This document shows positions 1-9,845 of a DNA stretch of 58,257 nt, piece after piece. Origin of the DNA: Caldilineaceae bacterium. Its GTDB lineage: Bacteria; Chloroflexota; Anaerolineae; Caldilineales; Caldilineaceae. Every line of letters begins with the position of its first letter. The first letter of the stretch is position 1. A program made the translations under genes and the position numbers. Under the pieces are notes generated by a model. That model did not search any database. It was given only the letters and a program-made list of their open reading frames with translations, and was not told where the DNA came from. Location: the NCBI GenBank assembly GCA_019637685.1, contig JAHBVF010000041.1, positions 1 through 58,257 on the forward strand, read 5' to 3'.

Positions 1-460
1 GGGGCCGGGGATGTGAACGGCGACGGCTACGCCGATGTCATCGTCGGCGCCTACGCCTACGACAGCCTCACAGGCCGGGTCTACCTCTTCCCGGGTGGCC
101 CCAGCGGGTTGAGCGCCAGCCCCGCCTTCACCGCCACCGGCGAGGGGGCGCACAATTCCTTCGGCGTGTCCGTGGCCGGGGCCGGGGATGTGAACGGCGA
201 CGGCTACGCCGATGTCATCGTCGGCGCTCCCGACTACAGCAGCTTCACAGGCCGGACCTACCTCTTCCCCGGCAGCCCCGACGGCCTGAGCGCCAGCCCC
301 ACCTTCACCGCTACCGGCGAGGGGACGGGTGATTCCTTCGGTGGGTCCGTGGCCGGGGCCGGGGATGTGAACGGCGACGGCTACGCCGATGTCATCGTCG
401 GCGCCCGCGGCTACAGCAGCTACACAGGCCGGGCCTACGTCTTCCACGGCGGGGGCGGGG
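1..460 (+). repeat. Tandem FG-GAP coding repeats (~177 bp unit)
   Basis: Three nearly identical units share the core gatgtgaacggcgacggc, beginning near 10, 187 and 364. Each encodes one FG-GAP blade of the giant protein. The array continues upstream of the window. Confidence 0.85.
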
Positions 461-3400
461 CAGGGCGTCTGGTGCGGGCCGGTCAATTGGACAACAATCT
501 GGCCCGGGTGCAGCCCTGGGGTCTTTCCCAGACCGACAGCAGCCTGGCCGTGGGGTTGAATGCCACCTCGCCCGCAGGCCGCCAGCGGGTCAAACTCCAG
601 GTGCAGGCTTGCCCCCCCGGGGTGGCCTTTGGCAACGGGGCCTGTGTGGAGGCGACCTCGCCTGTTTGGAGCGACGTCACCACCGCCACCAGCGGCATCG
701 GCCTGCAACAGACGGTCAGCGGTGTGGCCAGCGGCAGCCTGCAGCGCTGGCGGGCCCGGGTACTCTATGCCCCCTTCAGCGTCACCCAGGCCGGCATCAC
801 CCCGCCGCCCAACCCGGCCGCCGGCCCCTGGCGGCGGCTCAACGGTCAGGCGGTGGAGGCGGATGTACGGGTGGGCGGCGCCGGTGTGGGGGGCAGCGGC
901 TCCGACGTGGAGATTGCCAAGTCCGTCTCTCCGTCCGTGGCCGTGCCCGGCAGGTCCATCACCTATACATTGGCCTTCACCAATAGCGGCCTAGGCGTGG
1001 CTACGGGCGTCGTCCTCAGCGACAGCGTGCCGGTGAGCGTCACGGTCAGCGGCGTCACCAGCAACACATTCGGTACAACCGACACGGGCAGCGGCATCCT
1101 CATCACCCAGACCAGCGGCTCGCCCGATTTCGTTTGGGATGTGAGCGATCTGGCCGTAGGTGCGGGGGGGTATATTACCCTGACGGGGACGCTCGCCCCC
1201 TTTGCCAGCCTGATCGGTGAACCCCTGGGGAATGCAGCCGCCATCACCGCATCCAACGACATCATCGCAGCCAATAACAGTAGCAGCGCGTATGTGACAG
1301 TCACCGATGTGCCCTGCTATGCCACGCCCAATGACGGCACAACTGTCTACGCCAGCCAGGACAGTCTGGCTGTGCAGGCCGCGGTGGAGAGCTTGGGCGC
1401 GGGCGGCGGCACTGTCAAAGTGGCGGGGACGTGTGCGGGCGTACAGCAGCGGGCAGGGATTGAGCAGACGGTCTATATCAGCACGCCGGTGACGCTCATC
1501 GGCGGCTTTGTGCCCACGGACACGATTTCGTCCTGGTCACAGTCACCGGACCCAGACGCCAATCCGACAATTCTGGACGCGCAGGCGGGCGGGCGGGTTT
1601 TCTACATCACCGGCGACAATTCTGTTGGGCTGGAGAATTTGCAGATAACCGGTGGGTTGACCTTCGACGAGAACGGCGGCGGCATCTTCGCGGACGCAAC
1701 GACGGTCACCATCAGCAACAGCCTCATCTATAACAATATTGCAGGGGTAATCGATGGGGGCGACGGCGGCGGCATCTATAGCAGCGGCGCACTGGCTTTG
1801 ACCAACAGTGCGGTCTATGTCAACACCGCGCTTGAAGGCAGCAGTGCCGACGGCGACGGCGGCGGCATTGCCAGCGACGGCCTTCTGGCAGTGATCAATT
1901 CGACAATACACGACAATAACGCCGACGACGACGGCGGCGGCATTGACAACGACGGCTGGTACACACTGATCAGTGGCTCGCTTATCCAGGACAACTTTGC
2001 CAGTGGCAGCGGCGGTGGCCTGGACGCGGACGGCGACACAGAGATTATCAATACCAATGTCCTGACGAACACATCCGACGGCGGCGACGGCGGCGGCATC
2101 AAAGCCAGCGATCCTCTCACTGTGACCAGCAGCCTCTTCCAGGGCAATACAGCCTTCGAATTCGCCGGTGGAATATATGCAGGGGATACCCTCTTTGTCA
2201 CGGGCACACAAGTCTATGACAACCAAGCGGGTGCAGATGGTGGCGGTATCTTTGCAGATCCTTTCGGTACGATTGAGATTGTGAACAGCGATATAGCGGG
2301 CAACTTTGCGGAATTCGGCGGCGGTGTTGCCTCCCACGGCCCGGTGACTGTGGTCAGTTCCATCGTGCAAGGCAACGGTGCATTCAGCGAGGGCGGCGGC
2401 TTTATCTTTGACAGCACATTCTTGATGACCGATACGCAGGTGCTCACCAACACAGCCCTCTTCGGCTGGGGCGGTGGACTGACCAGCTATGGGGATGCCC
2501 AAGTCCTGCGCTCCACCTTCTCCGGCAACAGCGCGCCCTTTGGCGGGGCCATCGACACGGAGATGGGCACGCTTACTGTCGAAAACAGTACAATCATCTC
2601 CAACTCAGCGGAATACGACGGCGGCGCGCTCTACACCTTCGAGACAGTTGCTGAATTGATCAGCACCGAAATTGTGAGCAATACAGCCGAATGGAACGCT
2701 GGCGGTGTCTACAACGACGAGAGCGATGTGACGCTGACCGCTTCGACCGTAGCCCACAATATCGCGCAGAACGGTCTGGGCGGCGGTATCGTCAACGATA
2801 CGGGCGAGATGCTCATTGGCGGTTCTCTGGTGGATAATAACCAGGCAGGCAGCGGCGGTGGATTGGCCGCCTACGAGGCGTCGGACCTGAGTGTGAGTAT
2901 TGCTAGCGGGCCATCGATCACTTCGCTCCCGTCCGGTGGGAAATCCACCCGCCCGACCCACGGCGCATCGACCTCTCGCTTTGCACCCGGCGTCTCTGTG
3001 ACGGGGTCGCCTGTCTCTCTGCTGGCAGCCACACCCCAAACGACTATCACCAATACAACGATTCAGAACAACAGCGCGCTGCTGGGCGGCGGGATTTTTG
3101 TCGCCGAAGCAGGCAGTGTACTGGATATTGTCAACAGCACCATCCAGACCAACACAGCGCAGAGCGGCGGTGGTATCTGGAACGACGGCTCAGTCAATGT
3201 AACGATTGACGGCAGCCGGGTTTCCGCCAATACAGCCACGGCCAGCGGCGACGGGACTGTGGAACTCGAGGAGAGCTTCGACAGCGGCCCTATTCTGCCC
3301 GACGGCTGGACCAGCACTGCGACAGGCGTGGGTGTTGCCTGGGCCATCACAACCACCGGCTCCCATTCGTCGCCTAATAGCCTCTTTGCACCCAACCCGG

Positions 3401-6400
3401 ACGATGTGGGCGAGAGCATTCTCACATCCCCGGTCTTCACGCCCACCGTCGATGGCCGCATCCTCAGCTTCTGGCTCAAGTACGCCACCGAATTCGAGTA
3501 CGACGGCGTTGTGCTGGAGATCGACATCGGCGGCGGCGGCTTTGCTGATATTCAGGACGCGGGCGGCACATTCCTGGCCCACGGCTACAATGCCATCCTG
3601 GACAACTGCTGCTCCAATCCCCTGCCCGACCGGGACGCGTGGAGCGGCTATTCGGGCACGTATGTCAATGTGCTTGTGGAACTGCCGGCCAATGGCGGCC
3701 AGGGCGTCCAGTTGCGCTGGCGTATGGGATCGGACGACGCGGAGGACGATACAGGCGTCTGGCTGGACGACATTACGGTCTGGTCGCCCGCAGGTCGAGG
3801 CGGCGGACTCTACAACACATTGGCAGGGAACGTCAGCCTGGGCAGCAGCGATGTCATCTCCAATACAGCCACGGAGAGCGGCGGCGGCATCTTCAACACC
3901 GGCAGCGGCAGCGACATTACAATCTCCAATGGGTCCAGCGTCGAAAGCAACAGCGCGGCCACCAGCGGTGGCGGCATCTTCAACACCGCCGGATCCATCA
4001 GCTTCAGCAACAGCGCGCTCGACGCCAACAGCGCCACCGCGGGCAATGGCGGCGGCCTGTGGAATGAGAGCGCGGGTAGCGTGGCCCTGGACGCGAGCAG
4101 CGCAACGGGCAACAGCGCGTCAGCCAGTGGCGGCGCGCTCTTCAACCGCAGCAGCGGCAGCAGTCTGACCGTTTCCAATGGCTCTGCCATCAAGGAAAAT
4201 ATGGCGGTCAATGGCGGCGGTATCTACAACGAACTGGCCGGTCAGGTGGTTGTCAACGCCAGCAGCATCCTCTCCAATACAGCCACCGGCAATGGCGGCG
4301 GCGTGGCAAGCCTCGACACGGGCAGCGCGTTGACGCTGACCAACGTGTCGCTGGTTCAGGCCAACAGCGCGGCCAATGGCGGCGGCATCTCCAATGCTAT
4401 GTCGGGCACTGTCACGCTGGACGGCTCCCGTGTGCTCTCCAACACCGCGACCAGCGGCGGCGGGCTGAGCAATATGGGCGCGGGCAGTACAATGGCCCTG
4501 ACCAATTCATCTACCGTTGGGTACAACAGCGCCAATAGCGGCGGCGGTTTCTGGAACGAAGGCAGCGCGCGGATCGAGGACAGCCAGATTGTGACCAACA
4601 CGGCTACTGTTGATGGCGGCGGTCTCTTCAATCAGGCAGGCTCGATCGACATTCGCCAGAGTCTGCTGGCGGGCAACACAGCGACAACCGGCGCGGGCGG
4701 GGGACTTGCCACCAATGGAATCAATGCGCAGGTACTGATCGACAACAGCCAGTTCACCCGCAACAGCGCGGGCGGCGGCAATGGCGGCGGCGCGCTTTAC
4801 AGCGGCGGGACCGGAGGCAACCCGGATTCTGTCGAGATCCGCGACAGCCTGCTGCAGGGGAACAGCAGCACGGGGAATGCCGGTGCTGCGCTTACAGTTA
4901 TCAGCACCGGTCACTTTACCCTGACCGGCTCCAGCATTCTGACCAATACAATGGCCGGCGGCGCGGTCCCCGGTGCCATCTACAGCCAGGCTGACTTCGC
5001 CAGCGTGACCGACAACTGCATCTTCGACAACAGCGACGTTGCCATGCAGCACTTTGTCAGTGCCAACACAATGGATGCCACGGGCAACTGGTGGGGACAC
5101 GCATCCGGGCCATTCGGTGCTGGGCCGGGCGTGGGCGATTCCGTGGGCGGCGATGTGAACTTCTCCAACTTCCTGGCCGCGCCGATTCTGGGATGTCCCG
5201 CCTTCGGCGATCCGGATTTGGCAATCACCAAATCCGCTTCGGCCAGCAGCGTCCTGCCCGGCCAGCCCATCACTTTCACATTGACATTCACCAACACCGG
5301 CAGTCGCTTTGGCCGCGGCGCGGTCATCAGCGACAGCCTGCCCGCCAACATCAGCTTCACCGATGTCACCAGCAGCACAAGCGGCAGCGGCGTGACGCTT
5401 GTCCAGACGAACGGCGCACCCGACTTCGCGTGGAGTATCAGCGATGGCGGCGACAGGCTGGCCGTGGACGCGGGCGGCGTAATCACCCTGACCGGTGTCA
5501 TCAGCCCGAACCTCAATGCCGATGGGATAATCACCAATACGGCTACGATTACGACAAGCGTTGACATCACCAGCAGCAACGATCTCGCCAGCGCGGCTCT
5601 GTCGCTGACAGTCCCCCGCGTCTCCTTTCAGGCGGCTACGGCCAGCACGGACGAAGGCGATGGCACAGCCACAATTACAGTAACACTGGATAGCATCAGT
5701 CCCTATGGAGCTGTGGGTGTGACTGTCACCAGCAGCGACGATTCGGCCACAGCACCGGCTGACTATACAGCGGTCGGGCAGACGGTCACAATCCCGGCAG
5801 GTTCGGCTACTGTCACCTTCACGGTTTCGATTGCGGATGACTCTCTGGACGAAAACGCCGAATCCCTCGGCCTTACGTTGAGCGATCCCGTGGGTGCGGC
5901 CTTGGGCACGACCGCGGCCATGTCCTTGACAATCACCGACAACGACCCGACACCGACGCTCTCCATCGCCGATGTGACGGTGGACGAGGGCGCGGGCACG
6001 GCGACGTTTACCGTCACTCTCTCCGCTGTCAGCGGTCTGCAAGTGACGGTAAACTACGCCACAGCCGACGGCACAGCCAGCGCGGGCAGCGACTACAGCG
6101 CGGCCAGTGGCACACTCACTATCACAGCGGGCGCGACGGCGGCCAGCTTTGCCGTCAGCATCACCGACGACACTCTCGACGAGAACAGCGAGACCTTCAC
6201 GGCTACACTGAGCAGTCCGGTCAACGCCACAATCGCTGACGGAACCGCCATCGGTACAATCACCGATAACGACCCGACGCCCACGCTGTCTGTCGCCGAT
6301 GTGACAGTGAACGAGGGCGCGGGCACAGCGACGTTTACCGTCACACTTTCCGCGGCCAGCGGTCTGCAAGTGACAGTCAACTACGCCACAGCCGACGGCA

Positions 6401-9400
6401 CAGCCAGCGCGGGCAGTGACTACAGCGCGGCATCCGGCGGGCTGACGATCCCTGCGGGCAGCACACAGGCCAGCTTCGCCGTGTCGATTCTGGAAGACGC
6501 CATCGACGAGAACAGCGAAACATTCACCGCCACGCTGAGCAGTCCGGTCAACGCCACAATCGCTGACAGCATCGCCATCGGCACAATCACCGACAACGAC
6601 CCGACACCGACGCTCTCCATCGCCGATGTGACAGTGGACGAAAGCTCAGGGACGGCAACGTTTACGGTCACGCTGTCGGCGGCCAGCGGTCTGCAAGTGA
6701 CAGTCAACTACGCCACAGCCGATGGTACAGCCAGCGCGGGCAGCGACTACACCACAGCGACCGGCGGGCTGACGATTCCTGCGGGCAGCACACAGACCAG
6801 TTTCGCCGTGTCGATTCTGGAAGACGCCATCGACGAGAACAGCGAGACCTTCACAGCCACGCTGAGCAGTCCGGTCAATGCCACGCTGACAGATGGGGAA
6901 GCCATCGGCACAATCACCGACAACGACCCGACGCCCACGCTCTCCATCGCCGATGTGACAGTGGACGAGGGCGCGGGCACGGCGACGTTTACCGTCACCC
7001 TTTCCGCGGCCAGCGGTCTGCAAGTAACGGTCAACTACGCCACAGCCGACGGCACAGCCAGCGCGGGCAGCGACTACAGCGCGGCATCCGGCGGGCTGAC
7101 GATTCCTGCGGGCGCGACGGCGGCCAGCTTTGCCGTCAGCATCACCGACGACACTCTCGACGAGAACAGCGAGACCTTCACGGCTACACTGAGCAGTCCG
7201 GTCAACGCCACGCTGACAGATGGGGAAGCCATCGGCACAATCGCCGACAACGACCCGACGCCCACGCTCTCCATCGCCGATGTGACAGTGGACGAGGGCG
7301 CGGGCACGGCGACGTTTACCGTCACCCTCTCCGCGGCCAGCGGTCTGCAAGTGACAGTCAACTACGCCACAGCCGATGGCACAGCCAGCGCGGGCAGTGA
7401 CTACAGCGCAGCATCCGGCGGGCTGACGATTACAGCCGGGGCGACTGTGACGGCCTTCACTGTTCCGATTCTGGAAGACGCTATCGACGAGAACAGCGAA
7501 ACCTTCACGGCTACACTGAGCAGCCCGGTCAATGCCACAATCACTAACGGAACCGGCATCGGTATAATCACTGACAACGACCCGACACCGACGCTCTCCA
7601 TCGCCGATGTGACAGTGGACGAGGGCGCGGGCACGGCGACGTTTACGGTCACTCTCTCCGCGGTCAGTGGTCTGCAAGTGACAGTCAACTACGCCACAGC
7701 CGACGGCACAGCTATAGCGGGCAGTGACTACAGCGCGGCATCCGGCGTTGTGACGATTACAGCCGGGGCGACTGTGACGGCCTTCACTGTTCCGATTCTG
7801 GAAGACGCCATAGACGAGAACAGCGAAACCTTCACGGCTACACTGAGCAGCCCGGTTAATGCGACAATCGCTGACGGAACCGGTATCGGCACAATCACCG
7901 ACAACGATTCAACACCCACTATCGGTTTTGCATCCCCCGCCTATTCGGTGGATGAGGGCGATGGCAACGCCAGCATCCGTGTTATTCTCTCGGCAGTCTC
8001 TGGGCTGGATGTGACCGCCCAATACGCCACAGCCGATGGCAGCGCTACGGCGGGCAGCGACTACACAGCCGTCACCGGCACTGTCACTGTCCCCGCGGGC
8101 CAGACCAGCACTACCTTCGCTGTGCCAATTCTGGAAGATGCCATCGATGAGACGGATGAAACTGTCAACCTGACCCTGACCAACCCAACCGTCTTCCGTC
8201 TGGGGGCCGCGTCGGCTGTTTTGACGATTGTCGACAACGACCCCACACCCACCCTCTCCATCGCTGATGTAACAGTGGACGAGGGCGCGAGCACAGCGAC
8301 GTTTACGGTCACTCTCTCTGCGGCCAGCGGTCTGCAAGTGACAGCCAACTATGCCACAGCCGATGGCACAGCCAGCGCGGGCAGTGACTACAGCGCGGCA
8401 TCCGGCGTTGTAACGATTACAGTCGGGACGACAGCGACGGCCTTCACTGTTCCGATTCTGGAAGACGCCATAGACGAGAACAGCGAAACCTTCACGGCTA
8501 CACTGAGCAGCCCGGTCAACGCCACAATCGCCACGGGCAGTGCCACGGGCACAATCAGGGACAACGACCCCACACCCACAGTCAGCTTTTCTACCGCCGC
8601 TTATTCGGTCAACGAGGGCGCGGGCAGTGCGACGATTACGGTCATTCTTTCCGCGGTCAGCGGGCTGGATGTAACGGTCAACTACGCGACCAGCGACGGC
8701 ACAGCCACGGCTGGCGCTGATTTCACCCCTGTATCAGGGCTACTCACAATCCCGGCCGGCCAGATCAGCCGCACGTTTGCTGTGCCGATCCTCAACGATT
8801 ATCTAGACGAGGACGACGAAACGATTGGCCTCCGGCTTACGCTGCCCACCAACGCGACACTCGGTCCGGTGAACCCGGCCGTTCTTACCATCCTGGATGG
8901 TTTTGTGATTTTCTATCTGCCCAAGATATACAACAATTACTACTTTGCGCCAGACCTGGTCATTTCGGCATTGACCGTGAACGGTTCCCAGCTAGAACTG
9001 GTAATCCGGAACATAGGCACGACGGATGTGGTCGATACCTTCTGGGTCGAGGGCTATATCAATCCCTATACGCCGCCCACGGGGGTCAATCAGATATGGC
9101 AGAGTGTGGCTCAGTTTGGAATGGTGTGGGGTGTGGATGAGCGGCTGTTGCCCATCGCGCCGGGTGCTTCTATTACCCTCAGACTCAACGATCCGTACTA
9201 TAACTCTCTGCTCAGCAATCTGCCGGGCACATTCACGGCGGGCACACAATTCTATGCCCAGGTGGATTCAGTCAACATCGATACGACCTATGGCGGCGTC
9301 CGCGAACTGCACGAGATCACCGGTGGTCCCTATAACAACATTATTGGGCCTGTGACCAATCCCACGAACTCAGGCCCACTCAATGGAAATGACGGGGGCG

Positions 9401-9435
9401 GAACGATGCCCCAGGGAGGGCCTGAACGTCCTTAA
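1..9435 (+). CDS. Giant secreted modular protein (FG-GAP / DUF11 / beta-helix / Calx-beta), 5' end outside window
   Basis: The frame is open from base 1, so the true start and any signal peptide lie upstream; 3144 residues are visible. Codons 1-150 hold FG-GAP repeats (DVNGDGYADVIVGA three times). A DUF11-type beta domain follows near 300-435 (VAVPGRSITYTLAFTNSG). A long right-handed beta-helix region spans about 440-1725, with dozens of GGGI-type turns and SNTA/NNSA rungs, interrupted near 1085-1265 by a jelly-roll/MAM-like domain (ESFDSG to WLDDITVW). A second DUF11 lies near 1740-1870 and ten Calx-beta modules at about 1875-2975 (VDEGAGTATFTVTLS, DENSETFTATLSSP, DNDPTPTLS). The last 165 residues look like a CARDB-type domain after FYLPKIYNNYY. 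Calx-beta modules usually bind Ca2+ and FG-GAP modules are adhesin-like, so a surface adhesin or matrix role is inferred. No membrane anchor or sorting motif is seen at the C-terminus. Confidence 0.9.
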   Translation, partial: GAGDVNGDGYADVIVGAYAYDSLTGRVYLFPGGPSGLSASPAFTATGEGAHNSFGVSVAGAGDVNGDGYADVIVGAPDYSSFTGRTYLFPGSPDGLSASPTFTATGEGTGDSFGGSVAGAGDVNGDGYADVIVGARGYSSYTGRAYVFHGGGGAGRLVRAGQLDNNLARVQPWGLSQTDSSLAVGLNATSPAGRQRVKLQVQACPPGVAFGNGACVEATSPVWSDVTTATSGIGLQQTVSGVASGSLQRWRARVLYAPFSVTQAGITPPPNPAAGPWRRLNGQAVEADVRVGGAGVGGSGSDVEIAKSVSPSVAVPGRSITYTLAFTNSGLGVATGVVLSDSVPVSVTVSGVTSNTFGTTDTGSGILITQTSGSPDFVWDVSDLAVGAGGYITLTGTLAPFASLIGEPLGNAAAITASNDIIAANNSSSAYVTVTDVPCYATPNDGTTVYASQDSLAVQAAVESLGAGGGTVKVAGTCAGVQQRAGIEQTVYISTPVTLIGGFVPTDTISSWSQSPDPDANPTILDAQAGGRVFYITGDNSVGLENLQITGGLTFDENGGGIFADATTVTISNSLIYNNIAGVIDGGDGGGIYSSGALALTNSAVYVNTALEGSSADGDGGGIASDGLLAVINSTIHDNNADDDGGGIDNDGWYTLISGSLIQDNFASGSGGGLDADGDTEIINTNVLTNTSDGGDGGGIKASDPLTVTSSLFQGNTAFEFAGGIYAGDTLFVTGTQVYDNQAGADGGGIFADPFGTIEIVNSDIAGNFAEFGGGVASHGPVTVVSSIVQGNGAFSEGGGFIFDSTFLMTDTQVLTNTALFGWGGGLTSYGDAQVLRSTFSGNSAPFGGAIDTEMGTLTVENSTIISNSAEYDGGALYTFETVAELISTEIVSNTAEWNAGGVYNDESDVTLTASTVAHNIAQNGLGGGIVNDTGEMLIGGSLVDNNQAGSGGGLAAYEASDLSVSIASGPSITSLPSGGKSTRPTHGASTSRFAPGVSVTGSPVSLLAATPQTTITNTTIQNNSALLGGGIFVAEAGSVLDIVNSTIQTNTAQSGGGIWNDGSVNVTIDGSRVSANTATASGDGTVELEESFDSGPILPDGWTSTATGVGVAWAITTTGSHSSPNSLFAPNPDDVGESILTSPVFTPTVDGRILSFWLKYATEFEYDGVVLEIDIGGGGFADIQDAGGTFLAHGYNAILDNCCSNPLPDRDAWSGYSGTYVNVLVELPANGGQGVQLRWRMGSDDAEDDTGVWLDDITVWSPAGRGGGLYNTLAGNVSLGSSDVISNTATESGGGIFNTGSGSDITISNGSSVESNSAATSGGGIFNTAGSISFSNSALDANSATAGNGGGLWNESAGSVALDASSATGNSASASGGALFNRSSGSSLTVSNGSAIKENMAVNGGGIYNELAGQVVVNASSILSNTATGNGGGVASLDTGSALTLTNVSLVQANSAANGGGISNAMSGTVTLDGSRVLSNTATSGGGLSNMGAGSTMALTNSSTVGYNSANSGGGFWNEGSARIEDSQIVTNTATVDGGGLFNQAGSIDIRQSLLAGNTATTGAGGGLATNGINAQVLIDNSQFTRNSAGGGNGGGALYSGGTGGNPDSVEIRDSLLQGNSSTGNAGAALTVISTGHFTLTGSSILTNTMAGGAVPGAIYSQADFASVTDNCIFDNSDVAMQHFVSANTMDATGNWWGHASGPFGAGPGVGDSVGGDVNFSNFLAAPILGCPAFGDPDLAITKSASASSVLPGQPITFTLTFTNTGSRFGRGAVISDSLPANISFTDVTSSTSGSGVTLVQTNGAPDFAWSISDGGDRLAVDAGGVITLTGVISPNLNADGIITNTATITTSVDITSSNDLASAALSLTVPRVSFQAATASTDEGDGTATITVTLDSISPYGAVGVTVTSSDDSATAPADYTAVGQTVTIPAGSATVTFTVSIADDSLDENAESLGLTLSDPVGAALGTTAAMSLTITDNDPTPTLSIADVTVDEGAGTATFTVTLSAVSGLQVTVNYATADGTASAGSDYSAASGTLTITAGATAASFAVSITDDTLDENSETFTATLSSPVNATIADGTAIGTITDNDPTPTLSVADVTVNEGAGTATFTVTLSAASGLQVTVNYATADGTASAGSDYSAASGGLTIPAGSTQASFAVSILEDAIDENSETFTATLSSPVNATIADSIAIGTITDNDPTPTLSIADVTVDESSGTATFTVTLSAASGLQVTVNYATADGTASAGSDYTTATGGLTIPAGSTQTSFAVSILEDAIDENSETFTATLSSPVNATLTDGEAIGTITDNDPTPTLSIADVTVDEGAGTATFTVTLSAASGLQVTVNYATADGTASAGSDYSAASGGLTIPAGATAASFAVSITDDTLDENSETFTATLSSPVNATLTDGEAIGTIADNDPTPTLSIADVTVDEGAGTATFTVTLSAASGLQVTVNYATADGTASAGSDYSAASGGLTITAGATVTAFTVPILEDAIDENSETFTATLSSPVNATITNGTGIGIITDNDPTPTLSIADVTVDEGAGTATFTVTLSAVSGLQVTVNYATADGTAIAGSDYSAASGVVTITAGATVTAFTVPILEDAIDENSETFTATLSSPVNATIADGTGIGTITDNDSTPTIGFASPAYSVDEGDGNASIRVILSAVSGLDVTAQYATADGSATAGSDYTAVTGTVTVPAGQTSTTFAVPILEDAIDETDETVNLTLTNPTVFRLGAASAVLTIVDNDPTPTLSIADVTVDEGASTATFTVTLSAASGLQVTANYATADGTASAGSDYSAASGVVTITVGTTATAFTVPILEDAIDENSETFTATLSSPVNATIATGSATGTIRDNDPTPTVSFSTAAYSVNEGAGSATITVILSAVSGLDVTVNYATSDGTATAGADFTPVSGLLTIPAGQISRTFAVPILNDYLDEDDETIGLRLTLPTNATLGPVNPAVLTILDGFVIFYLPKIYNNYYFAPDLVISALTVNGSQLELVIRNIGTTDVVDTFWVEGYINPYTPPTGVNQIWQSVAQFGMVWGVDERLLPIAPGASITLRLNDPYYNSLLSNLPGTFTAGTQFYAQVDSVNIDTTYGGVRELHEITGGPYNNIIGPVTNPTNSGPLNGNDGGGTMPQGGPERP
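5944..7905 (+). repeat. Six tandem 327-bp Calx-beta coding repeats
   Basis: Units start at 5944, 6271, 6598, 6925, 7252 and 7579, exactly 327 bp apart, each opening with gacccgac(a/g)cc. They encode Calx-beta modules 2-7 of the giant protein. Modules 1, 8, 9 and 10 are more divergent. Patchwork differences between units suggest gene conversion or recombination within the array. Confidence 0.9.
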
Positions 9436-9444
9436 TCCACGTCC

Positions 9445-9574
9445 TTAATACTACAACGAGACTTTGAGAAATAGGACGCTGATGCACGCTGATAAACGCA
9501 GATCAAATTGTGAAAATCAGCGCAAATCTGCGTTTATCAGCGTCCAAAAATACGAAGTCTCGTTGTAATATTAA
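9445..9574. repeat. Compound hairpin repeat (CGCTGATAAACGCAGAT type) with terminal inverted repeats
   Basis: Outer arms of 19 nt (9445-9463 and 9556-9574, one mismatch, cores tacaacgagact and agtctcgttgta) enclose inner arms ggacgctgat...gataaacgcagat and atctgcgtttatcagcgtcc. It lies directly after the giant gene and could fold in transcripts from either strand. A degenerate relative with cgcagattt units occurs at 36922-37099. Confidence 0.8.
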
Positions 9575-9642
9575 GAGACAGAGGGTGAACAGTCTTCCAT
9601 TCCAAGCGCGCGGTTCACCCTCCGTATCTCATTTCTATGGTA

Positions 9643-9686
9643 ACAAAACGGCGGCTGTCATTGCGGTGTGACAGTCGTCGTTTTGT
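9643..9686 (+). terminator. Strong hairpin, likely transcription terminator
   Basis: An 18-nt stem (acaaaacggcggctgtca against tgacagtcgtcgttttgt, two G/A differences that become G-U pairs) has an 8-nt loop and ends in ttttgtattt. A second inverted repeat (gagggtgaac / gttcaccctc, about 9580-9621) lies just upstream. Together they fill the rest of the 410-bp gap between the giant gene and the LamG-like gene. Confidence 0.6.
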
Positions 9687-9845
9687 ATTTCATTGGCCGG
9701 GGAAGAAAGCAGGAATCAACTTATGGTGTACAATAGAAAAGCGTGTATCTGGCCCCCATCATTAGCCAGTATACCGATGCTCAGCCAAGACCGTTCAACC
9801 AAAACCACTCAACCAAAACCCTCGTTTTATAGGAGACCCATACTC

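Noticed and set aside
1543..2502. 319-codon open frame on the minus strand
   Set aside because: Antisense shadow of the beta-helix repeats.
4507..6369. 620-codon open frame on the minus strand
   Set aside because: It lies antisense to the beta-helix and Calx-beta region and reflects repeat composition (Cys/Arg/Gly-rich, periodic); not a gene.
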